DNA of 26,183 nucleotides, from the NCBI GenBank assembly GCA_903862375.1, contig CAIOXR010000102.1, forward strand, positions 1-26,183. Reading direction: 5' to 3'. Position numbers and translations under genes: made by a program. Shown piece after piece: positions 1 to 6,009 of the stretch. How positions within the stretch are numbered: the stretch's first letter is position 1; each line of letters opens with the position of its first letter. This DNA comes from an uncultured bacterium (GTDB taxonomy: Bacteria > Patescibacteriota > Minisyncoccia > Phycocordibacterales > UBA9973). The notes beneath the pieces are model-generated. The model had not been told where the DNA came from, searched no databases, and saw only the letters and a list, made by a program, of their open reading frames with translations.

Positions 1-1
1 G

Positions 2-115
2 ACACTTATCAAAACAAATATCAAAGAGAATAACAAACGTGAACAAATGGAAAAACAAATCAAAGGATATTCACGTGATCAAGCCTCAGATGCGATTAAG
101 GAATTCGTAAAATAA
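2..115 (+). CDS. C-terminal tail of an unknown protein (5' partial)
   Basis: An open frame runs from the window edge to a TAA at 113-115 and gives 37 residues, rich in Lys, Glu, Gln and Asn, ending SDAIKEFVK. The composition suggests a charged helical tail. The start lies outside the window; an internal ATG at 47 is possible but would leave a very short protein. It is 25 nt upstream of the next gene on the same strand, so the two may be co-transcribed. No family can be recognised. Confidence 0.5.
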   Translation, partial: TLIKTNIKENNKREQMEKQIKGYSRDQASDAIKEFVK

Positions 116-140
116 ACATTAGCAATTAATAACTTAAATT

Positions 141-362
141 ATGATATCAAAAACAATAAAAAATGATTACTATTCTCCCACTGAGTATTATAACAATGAG
201 GGAATGATAACTGAAAAACAAGTAAAAAATCTTACAAATCTAATCTATCAAAACATACAAAATGAAGATCAGAGGGAAAATTATCTTGCACAAATCAGCG
301 ATATGACATATGAGGAAGCAGAAGAAATGATCCTCGAATTTCTTGCATCAAAGTGGAGATAA
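141..362 (+). CDS. Hypothetical 73-aa protein with a TEKQ...MTYEEAEEMI helical module
   Basis: A 73-residue soluble, acidic protein. Residues 23-70 begin with TEKQVKNLTNLI and end with a DMTYEEAEEMILEF stretch. This resembles a short helical module (T-x-K-Q ... L-T-x-x-E-A-x-x-x-I) seen in many phage and small bacterial proteins, often at the ends of larger proteins; the resemblance is from memory, not a search. Residues 1-22 are Tyr/Asn-rich and probably flexible. A Rho-independent terminator follows 13 nt after the stop, so this is the last gene of its unit. Function unknown. Confidence 0.6.
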   Translation: MISKTIKNDYYSPTEYYNNEGMITEKQVKNLTNLIYQNIQNEDQRENYLAQISDMTYEEAEEMILEFLASKWR

Positions 363-374
363 GTAGATAAACAT

Positions 375-409
375 AAAAGCCAGCTAATTTATTTTAGTTG
401 GCTTTTTTT
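375..409 (+). terminator. Rho-independent terminator after the 73-aa gene
   Basis: The arms AGCCAGCTAA (378-387) and TTAGTTGGCT (394-403) pair over 10 bp with one G-T, and three flanking A-T pairs extend the stem. The loop is 6 nt and a run of seven T follows from 403. Confidence 0.85.
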
Positions 410-454
410 GTGCTAAGTTGTTATCATTTAGATGTTAGAAAAATTAAATATTAG

Positions 455-609
455 AACCTAACCCACCTAGCTAATTACTAAATGGCACGGTTGAAAATCG
501 TCGTAAACAGAGAACCTATCATTAGGCTCGTTTACGACGTCATATCTCGAAAGGGGTATGGGTCCTTCACGGGGCCACCTAGTGGTAGGTTTTCTGTTTA
601 CCTACTTTT
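455..609 (+). ncRNA. Candidate structured RNA or leader element
   Basis: This noncoding stretch is clearly richer in GC than its surroundings and folds by eye into consecutive hairpins. (1) CGTCGTAAAC (499-508) pairs perfectly with 530-539 and continues inward as GAG/CTC (510-512/527-529) and CCTA/TAGG (515-518/523-526) around a TCAT loop. (2) CATATCTC (541-548) pairs with GGGGTATG (553-560) around a GAAA tetraloop. (3) GGTCC (561-565) pairs with GGGCC (572-576). (4) GGTAGGT (584-590) pairs with ACCTACT (600-606) and is followed by T residues. The octamer CCACCTAG occurs at 463-470 and again at 575-582, which could allow alternative pairing. It ends 36 nt before the next ORF, so it may be a cis-acting leader/attenuator or a free small RNA. 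It matches no class I recognise. Confidence 0.45.
584..609 (+). terminator. Weak terminator-like hairpin closing the structured element
   Basis: GGTAGGT and ACCTACT form a 7-bp stem with one G-T pair and a 9-nt U-rich loop, followed by only four T. It could terminate a short RNA or attenuate transcription into the gene at 645. Confidence 0.4.
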
Positions 610-644
610 AGAAATTTATTAAAAACAAATAATTAAAAATTGAT

Positions 645-869
645 ATGCAAAAAGAAAATCTAATGTCATCAGCAGGTTTATGGTTAGGTATTGCTTCAGT
701 GTTTTTATTTGAGTTTAGTATAGTTCCAATATTAGCCATTATATTTAGTGTTATTGGAATTTATAATGGAATAAAAAATGGTAAACAAAATTGGCAAGCA
801 TGGATAGGCCTACTATTAGGTATTGTTTATTTAGTAGTTAGAATCTCAATGGGACATGTTGATAGATAG
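645..869 (+). CDS. Small two-helix membrane protein (DUF4190-like)
   Basis: A 74-residue protein with two hydrophobic segments (about residues 10-42 and 52-67) joined by a polar GIKNGKQNWQAW loop. The layout, with a Gly-rich first hairpin and a conserved-looking NGIKNGKQ turn, resembles DUF4190-type membrane proteins, which often accompany zinc-ribbon proteins. The first ATG has no Shine-Dalgarno; the ATG at 663 is an alternative start that would trim six polar residues. It lies directly downstream of the structured RNA candidate and 12 nt upstream of the zinc-ribbon gene. Function unknown; membrane location is a firm prediction. Confidence 0.65.
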   Translation: MQKENLMSSAGLWLGIASVFLFEFSIVPILAIIFSVIGIYNGIKNGKQNWQAWIGLLLGIVYLVVRISMGHVDR

Positions 870-875
870 TATAGT
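870..875 (+). promoter_or_regulatory. -10 box of a probable leaderless promoter for the zinc-ribbon gene
   Basis: TATAGT ends exactly 6 nt before the ATG at 882, which places +1 at or next to the start codon. It begins right after the upstream stop codon. Confidence 0.5.
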
Positions 876-881
876 AAAAAT

Positions 882-1892
882 ATGAAATATTGTGAAAATT
901 GTGGTTTAAAGATTAATAATGAAGAAACAAATTTTTGTTCTTCTTGTGGAAAGCCTTGCAAAAAAACAAGTGTATTGCCTGTATTAGATGAGAAACTTAA
1001 TCAAAATACTTCAAAAATTAATGAACAAAAAGAAAGTAAAAATTATGAAGTAATTGATAAAATTAAATCATCAAGTTGGAACGCTTTTCTTCTTACTGAA
1101 GAAGAGATTGAGGAATATATATCTGATGGTGTGTATTTTCTTGATAAAGGGTTGCTTTCTAGATTCTCCAAAGAAAATAGGGAAAAAGAAGCAATAAGGA
1201 ATAAACGTTATGTTGATTTAATATCACAAAGGGTTGTTGTTTTAGATAAGGAATATATTAAATATCATCAAGAAAAAATTAGAAAGAATATTGTTACTTA
1301 CATAATCAACTCTATTAAAAGCAAACCCTTATTTGGTGTATTCGGTCAAAATCTATCATCTATTTTTGAAAAGTCTATAGATGATAACGATAAAGATTTT
1401 CAAGAACTAATTAGCAAGGAGAAAAAGATATCTGGTAATATAATGAAATTATATCCTATTGATATCTATCGATCGAATTCAAAAAATAAAGGCGTACTAT
1501 TTATAACAACAAAAGGAATTGCTTTTGTTTCGGCAATAAATGAATCAGATGCAAACGTAGGATCTTTAGCTGGGTACCAGACTCTTGGTGTACTTGGTGC
1601 CGTGGGAATGAAAATTATTGCAGATAAATTACATAATCAAACTGTAAACAAGGAGCAGCAAAAGATAATCGACACTGTCAATAAATATTCTCCTTCTCTT
1701 GTTGCCAAATGTATTAATGAAAGCCGATTTATTCCATATGATAAAATTAATGCACTAGTTTATTACAGTAAAGAGGAAGAAAAAACGGAATCTAAAATAT
1801 ATTTTATTTATGATTATGAAAAAAGAGTTGATATTATCATATCAAAAGAAATGAAAACAGATCTTATAAAAAACTTATCCGAGAGAAACTAG
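882..1892 (+). CDS. Zinc-ribbon protein with a possible C-terminal PH-like domain
   Basis: 336 residues. The N terminus is a clear four-cysteine zinc ribbon (Cys4, Cys7, Cys19, Cys22: CENCG ... CSSCG). A Lys/Asn-rich linker follows to about residue 60, then a charged helical region (about 60-190). The C-terminal part (about 200-330) starts with a beta-rich VLFITTKGIAFVSA segment, has a Gly/Ala-rich stretch (SLAGYQTLGVLGAVG) and ends with FIPYDKINALVYYSKEEE, which reads like bacterial PH-type or YokE-like domains; that assignment is tentative. There is no transmembrane helix except possibly the Gly/Ala-rich segment. It is paired with the small membrane protein just upstream. Function unknown. 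Confidence 0.65.
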   Translation: MKYCENCGLKINNEETNFCSSCGKPCKKTSVLPVLDEKLNQNTSKINEQKESKNYEVIDKIKSSSWNAFLLTEEEIEEYISDGVYFLDKGLLSRFSKENREKEAIRNKRYVDLISQRVVVLDKEYIKYHQEKIRKNIVTYIINSIKSKPLFGVFGQNLSSIFEKSIDDNDKDFQELISKEKKISGNIMKLYPIDIYRSNSKNKGVLFITTKGIAFVSAINESDANVGSLAGYQTLGVLGAVGMKIIADKLHNQTVNKEQQKIIDTVNKYSPSLVAKCINESRFIPYDKINALVYYSKEEEKTESKIYFIYDYEKRVDIIISKEMKTDLIKNLSERN

Positions 1893-1914
1893 AAAATAAT
1901 TAACAAATCTATGT

Positions 1915-1920
1915 TAAAAT
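1915..1920 (+). promoter_or_regulatory. -10 box of a probable leaderless promoter for the S49 peptidase
   Basis: TAAAAT lies with exactly 6 nt between its last base and the ATG at 1927; no Shine-Dalgarno is present. Confidence 0.5.
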
Positions 1921-1926
1921 AATCGC

Positions 1927-2826
1927 ATGGATAAACAAATGAATATAAAAGAAAAACTACAGCTTGAGAACTGTAAAATATTTTTCAAAAAAATTTCTCC
2001 ATCTTTAAAATGGATTCTTATTATTTCTATAAGTATTATTATTGGTGGAATTGTTGTTGTCACTTATACTAATAATAAATCGCAAGATTCCTCTTTGAGT
2101 GATTCTAACTCAGACACAGCCGATACAAATTGTAATGTTCAAGGTATAAATATTCATGGCTCAGTTGTCACATACACAAGCAATGATTCCTACAACGATA
2201 ATGATAAAGTTATGTATGATCAAACTTCCGCAGATAGTGTTTTGTACTATATAAATAATGCCCAAGAAAAAGATAATATAAAAGCTATTGTAGTGGAAGT
2301 AGATTCTCCGGGAGGATCACCCGTTGCTGGAGAAGAGATTTCTAATGCTATAAAGAACAGCAATAAGCCTGTAGTGGCATATATTCGCGATTTAGGTGCC
2401 TCAGCTGCTTACTGGGCGATAAGTAGTGCAGATAGAATCTTTGCTTCGAAAAATTCCAACGTAGGAAGTATTGGCGTGACACAATCCTATCTAAGCAATG
2501 TAGGCAATAATCAAAAGAACGGATATTCTTATGTTCAATTGAGCTCTGGCAAATATAAAGATACTGGATCTCCTGATAAAGTTTTAACAACTGATGAAAA
2601 ATCTTTGTTATTAAGAGATATAAATATTATGTATGAAAACTTTGTTAAGGCAGTATCAGAAAACCGTGGGCTTACAGTTAAAGCTGTTAAGAGTTTTGCT
2701 GACGGATCCACAGTTTTAGGGACCAAGGCAAAAGAACTTGGTATGATTGATTCAATAGGCGGTCTTCCAGAAGTACAAAACTATCTTGAAACAAAAATTG
2801 GTGAAAAACCTGATATTTGTTGGTAA
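1927..2826 (+). CDS. sppA: Signal peptide peptidase SppA-type serine protease (S49)
   Basis: 299 residues. A short cytosolic N terminus is followed by one transmembrane helix (about 28-47), a Ser/Asp-rich linker and an extracytoplasmic S49 domain (about 70-290). Seen directly: the DSPGGSP motif (126-132), the nucleophile serine in DLGASAAYW (Ser159) and the general-base lysine in SGKYKD (Lys211). The 52-residue Ser-Lys spacing equals the one I recall for Bacillus SppA (Ser147/Lys199). The family hydrolyses leftover signal peptides and damaged membrane proteins with a Ser-Lys dyad, normally as a ring-shaped oligomer. The length is typical of the short single-domain form. It appears to be transcribed alone from a leaderless promoter. 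Confidence 0.92.
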   Translation: MDKQMNIKEKLQLENCKIFFKKISPSLKWILIISISIIIGGIVVVTYTNNKSQDSSLSDSNSDTADTNCNVQGINIHGSVVTYTSNDSYNDNDKVMYDQTSADSVLYYINNAQEKDNIKAIVVEVDSPGGSPVAGEEISNAIKNSNKPVVAYIRDLGASAAYWAISSADRIFASKNSNVGSIGVTQSYLSNVGNNQKNGYSYVQLSSGKYKDTGSPDKVLTTDEKSLLLRDINIMYENFVKAVSENRGLTVKAVKSFADGSTVLGTKAKELGMIDSIGGLPEVQNYLETKIGEKPDICW

Positions 2827-2871
2827 TAGAAACCTCCCAATAAACCTTCTAAGCGTACATAAAATAAACAT

Positions 2872-2921
2872 TTGAGCTCAAGATGCCCATATTTCTAGCC
2901 ATATAGAAATCAACCCTTGAG
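2872..2921. repeat. Nested inverted repeats between sppA and the next small gene
   Basis: The palindrome TTGAGCTCAA lies at 2872-2881. CTCAAG (2877-2882) pairs with CTTGAG (2916-2921) and encloses ATTTCTA (2891-2897) paired with TAGAAAT (2904-2910). No T-run follows, so it is not a normal terminator; a leader structure or operator for the gene at 2936 is possible. Confidence 0.45.
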
Positions 2922-2935
2922 ATAATTTATTAAGT

Positions 2936-3151
2936 ATGAGTAATGTATCAACTGGCCTAAAAACATTTAAAATGATCAGTGAAACATTAGCTATTGAATT
3001 TCAAGAAGCAGTAAAAAAAGATTACGGAAAAGATATGAGTTTAGAAGAAGCTACAAGAATATTATCTGATCTTGTAGGATATTTTGATAAACTCGCTGAA
3101 ATACATTATAAAGATTTAAGTGATAAAAAAATAGAAAGGAAAAAGTTATAG
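2936..3151 (+). CDS. Hypothetical 71-aa helical protein (CPR-type orphan)
   Basis: A 71-residue soluble, mostly helical protein with the stretch DMSLEEATRILSDLVGYFDK (about 34-53). Similar short proteins with an EA-x-x-IL-x-x-LVGYF core are familiar to me from Parcubacteria genomes, with no known function. The last 6 nt overlap the end of the convergent acidic 60-aa gene. A possible -10 (GATAAT or TAATTT, around 2921-2928) lies just upstream, with no Shine-Dalgarno. Confidence 0.6.
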   Translation: MSNVSTGLKTFKMISETLAIEFQEAVKKDYGKDMSLEEATRILSDLVGYFDKLAEIHYKDLSDKKIERKKL

Positions 3152-3328
3152 AAGATCCTTTAATTCCACAGCTTCATCTATTTCGATACCGAGATCATCA
3201 GCTAATTCTTTCACTTCAATAGCCTCATCTGGCTCTAAACCAGTCTCATCAACAAGTTCTTGAAGCTCTTCTGCTTCCTCGAGTGTCAAATCATCTTCCT
3301 TTGCTTTTTGAAATACTTCTTCGTCCAT
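3146..3328 (-). CDS. Very acidic 60-aa protein of 17-residue repeats, last gene of the defence operon
   Basis: 60 residues with about 25 Asp/Glu and only four Lys. From residue 14 it consists of a 17-residue repeat: units 14-30, 31-47 and a shortened 48-60, each with a core like L-x-x-(D/E)-E-A-x-E-(L/V)-x-(E/D)-L and closed by Gly in the first two units. Each unit probably forms a short helical hairpin. The start codon is 1 nt past the stop of the zinc-hook ATPase gene, so the two are almost certainly co-translated. The strong negative charge would suit a DNA mimic, an inhibitor or antidote of a neighbouring nuclease, or a DNA-shielding partner; none of these is shown by the sequence. Confidence 0.65.
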   Translation of the reverse strand: MDEEVFQKAKEDDLTLEEAEELQELVDETGLEPDEAIEVKELADDLGIEIDEAVELKDLL

Positions 3329-3329
3329 A

Positions 3330-5789
3330 TTATTTTTTCATTAAATTAATACTTATAGCACTGCAAGAGCATCTGAGCATTTCTTTTTGTCCCTTTAATG
3401 GTGTTACATATAAAAGAGACCTGCACTCTGGGTCAGTACAAAAGAATGCTTCAATTAATTTTCGGTATGCTTCGACGACAGGAGTAAAATCGTTTACTTG
3501 GAAATTTGCCCATTCGTTATAATGGATAGCTGGATTTGTTTGCCATTTATCTACTTCAGATTGAGCAACAAGAGTATTGAAATTATCTTTACGTTCTTTA
3601 ATTAATACAACATCATCCTTTTTCCCCCAAGATGTCGCAGTAGCTTCTCCATCAGATATTATTTTTTTAAATTGAGAAACGGCCTGTGGTAACAAGTCGC
3701 CTAAATCAAAATGACCATCGCCATGAAATTCTACTTTGGCACGCAAATTCTGACATATCTCTGAGGAGATAAATTCTAAATAATTACGTAGTAAACTAGC
3801 CGCAATACCAACTCTGTCGTTTTTGAGCTCCTCTTCTATTTCTGTCCATATATCTCGATTATTCCATTCACTTGGTCCATGATCTACATTCCAATTTTTA
3901 AAGAATATAGATGATTTTGGTGATATAAGTCCTGATGTTCCCATATATTTAAGCCAAATTCTATCATGAGTAGTTAATATAAATTGTGTATCAGGAAATT
4001 GATCCTTGAGTAATTTACAAACCTCACGTCTGTGTCCTGAATCAACAGACATGAGTACATCATCAAGTACAGCAAATGTAAAGGAATCTCTCAATAAATG
4101 TTTCATAAGAGCCAAATATAAACATAATCCCATTCCGTCTTGATGTCCTTCGCTGTGATATGCCCCTGGCGGGAAAAAACCTTTTCCATAAAAATCTACA
4201 TCAAAACTTAGTTTACCAATTGAAGGTGTAAGTTCTGCCTTAAAATCTCCTTCATCCTCTTTATTAATAATTCTATATAAATCAATAAAATCTTTCTGAA
4301 CTTCTTTATAAATCGTATCCAAAAACTCTGTACTAACTTTTGCATATATATCAAAAATTTTAATAGCATTTTTTGCTTTCTCATCTGTTTGTTTATATCG
4401 AAAAGAAATTCCCCTGTACGCCTCTAGTCGTTCTTGCCCTATAATTAAATAATCACGTGCTGTATCTTGTTTTGAAGCATCGGGAATAGCCTTAATTACA
4501 TCTTCTATTTTAGTTACGATTTCAGTCACATCAGAAGGTATAGAGGTGTAATTTTCCATTACATGTATAGTGTCTATAAGAGGGATAAAAGTTTCTAATG
4601 TTTTAGAATCTGATTTAATTTTCGTCAAGTATACCTTTATTGCACTCGTATCAATCGCTGGTTTTAATTTACTTGCACACTCACAAATATTTTTTATAGA
4701 ATAAGCCAACTGATTTAAAAAATCGATTAGAGGTTCTGTTTCTTTTTCTAACGCTGTTCTCTTTACAGTTATTGTATCAAAATGTTTTAATTTTAATGCA
4801 ATAAGTTTCTTAAGAGCAATTGGATCACATGGAGCATCACATACTGGGCATATTTCGCCACTTATTAATTCAACCGCCGATTTAAGAAAATTTTCACGTT
4901 TTACCCCATCATTGGCAACTGGATCAGTTGCAAGTTTTGTTAATTTTGTTTTAATATTTAAAATTAAACTCAGTGTTTCAGTAGAAGTAATAGTAGTAAA
5001 TAATTCATTTATTTTTTTTATTTCTGCAAGTGCTTGAATTTTTGGAATATGTGTTTCAAGTTGTGCGACTGGTGTGACAACCAATCCATCTTTTAATGAT
5101 GTAGTACTTGTTAATGTTGTTATATCTGGAAGCCCTAAAATTTGACGCTGTGAATTGACAATTTTTAGTAAAGTTCCCTTATTTAAATCTGTTATTTGAA
5201 GTGCACGTAAAAGTGACTGTTGAGAAACCTCCTTTTCTTTAATTTGAGCGAGTGCCTCTTTCTTTAATGAGTTTGAAATTTTAAGAAGAATAGTACGTAA
5301 ATTTTCTACTTTGTCCAAGCGTAAAAGAGCTTGTACTTCTTGTGCACGTTTACCTGGAGCAGATATAACATAATTAATAATTTCACGCCGTGACAATGTA
5401 AACTCTGGATGTTCAGCTACTTCTTTTAGTATTTGTAAAATCTCGGTACTACTCGGTGTAATAGTTGGTGAATTGAAATCTTTTACATTACGTTTAATAA
5501 TAACATCTACATTAAGACTAGGAATAAACACTGTAAGGATCACATATGCTTTTTCTGGATTATTTCGACTATCAACATGTGGTGCATGTTCTTTAACTGA
5601 TACTTCTCCTGAACCAGAACCAGAAAGACGGGATATATTGCCAGTAAGTGCAAACTCTAGGGCATCAACTACACCGCTCTTACCAGTACCATTTCTTCCA
5701 CAAATAGCAAAATTATTTTGATTAAAATCAATTTTGAGTTTACGAATTCCACGAAATTCAACTATTTCAATTTTTTTAACTTTAATCAT
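3330..5789 (-). CDS. Rad50/SMC-like AAA ATPase with zinc hook and C-terminal cysteine cluster
   Basis: 819 residues. The order is: an N-terminal ABC-type head with Walker A GRNGTGKS (31-38) and a following ISRLSGSGSG...HAPHVD loop (52-73); helical arms; a Rad50-like zinc hook CPVC (314-317); returning helices; a signature-like region SEGHQDGMGLCLYLA (546-560); Walker B FAVLDDVLMSVD (572-583, second acidic residue Asp577); and the H-loop TTHD (606-609). A further roughly 200-residue domain holds LLRNYLEF and a conserved-looking AIHYNEW and ends with Cys784, Cys789, Cys807 and Cys809, a probable zinc finger. Such ATPases sense or tether DNA; the C-terminal domain may be the effector and has a vaguely HEPN-like feel. 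It overlaps the 67-aa gene by 4 nt (ATGA). The LDDV box recalls PrrC/RloC, but I cannot confirm an anticodon-nuclease domain. Confidence 0.8.
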   Translation of the reverse strand: MIKVKKIEIVEFRGIRKLKIDFNQNNFAICGRNGTGKSGVVDALEFALTGNISRLSGSGSGEVSVKEHAPHVDSRNNPEKAYVILTVFIPSLNVDVIIKRNVKDFNSPTITPSSTEILQILKEVAEHPEFTLSRREIINYVISAPGKRAQEVQALLRLDKVENLRTILLKISNSLKKEALAQIKEKEVSQQSLLRALQITDLNKGTLLKIVNSQRQILGLPDITTLTSTTSLKDGLVVTPVAQLETHIPKIQALAEIKKINELFTTITSTETLSLILNIKTKLTKLATDPVANDGVKRENFLKSAVELISGEICPVCDAPCDPIALKKLIALKLKHFDTITVKRTALEKETEPLIDFLNQLAYSIKNICECASKLKPAIDTSAIKVYLTKIKSDSKTLETFIPLIDTIHVMENYTSIPSDVTEIVTKIEDVIKAIPDASKQDTARDYLIIGQERLEAYRGISFRYKQTDEKAKNAIKIFDIYAKVSTEFLDTIYKEVQKDFIDLYRIINKEDEGDFKAELTPSIGKLSFDVDFYGKGFFPPGAYHSEGHQDGMGLCLYLALMKHLLRDSFTFAVLDDVLMSVDSGHRREVCKLLKDQFPDTQFILTTHDRIWLKYMGTSGLISPKSSIFFKNWNVDHGPSEWNNRDIWTEIEEELKNDRVGIAASLLRNYLEFISSEICQNLRAKVEFHGDGHFDLGDLLPQAVSQFKKIISDGEATATSWGKKDDVVLIKERKDNFNTLVAQSEVDKWQTNPAIHYNEWANFQVNDFTPVVEAYRKLIEAFFCTDPECRSLLYVTPLKGQKEMLRCSCSAISINLMKK

Positions 5790-5989
5790 ATTTTTGGTAT
5801 GTCAGAAAATAAGGCATTCTTAATATCAGTCTCGCTTAAATTTTCTTTTTTTATAAGAATATCACCAAGACGACCAGTTATTTCTACAGGTATCTCAGTG
5901 GATTTAAGTTCTTCTAAAAACTTCTCAAATATTTGTTTTGGAATATCTGATGATGTTTTCTTATTAGATTTTTTCTCTTTTATGTTCAT
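5786..5989 (-). CDS. Small 67-aa protein translationally coupled to the zinc-hook ATPase
   Basis: 67 residues: a basic, Lys/Ser-rich N terminus (1-14), then a helical region ending KNALFSDIPKI. It has no recognisable catalytic motif, membrane helix or cysteine. Its TGA stop overlaps the ATG of the ATPase gene as ATGA, a classic sign of coupled translation, and it begins 20 nt after the Res gene. It is therefore probably a small subunit, adaptor or regulator of the ATPase. The ILIKKENLSETDIKNAL segment looks like a short two-helix motif. Function unknown. Confidence 0.6.
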   Translation of the reverse strand: MNIKEKKSNKKTSSDIPKQIFEKFLEELKSTEIPVEITGRLGDILIKKENLSETDIKNALFSDIPKI

Positions 5990-6009
5990 ATATTTGTATT
6001 CTGTATGAT

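Noticed and set aside
455..609. tRNA, tmRNA, SRP RNA or hammerhead ribozyme in the structured gap
   Set aside because: No tRNA cloverleaf with a T-loop motif, no tmRNA 3' end, no SRP tetraloop domain and no CUGANGA core were found.
5473..5721. 82-codon frame antisense to the zinc-hook ATPase
   Set aside because: It covers the Walker A region of a clear gene on the other strand; its Pro/Arg/Ser-rich product is a shadow.
3330..5789. Direct assignment of the ATPase as RloC anticodon nuclease
   Set aside because: The zinc hook and R-M context fit, but the PrrC/RloC-type ATPase box (LDDP...S-x-D) is LDDVLMSVD here and I could not see the nuclease triad.
5786..5789. UGA recoded as glycine, as in some CPR lineages
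   Set aside because: The TGA in the ATGA overlap acts as a stop in a tightly spaced operon, and the other genes fit the standard bacterial code.
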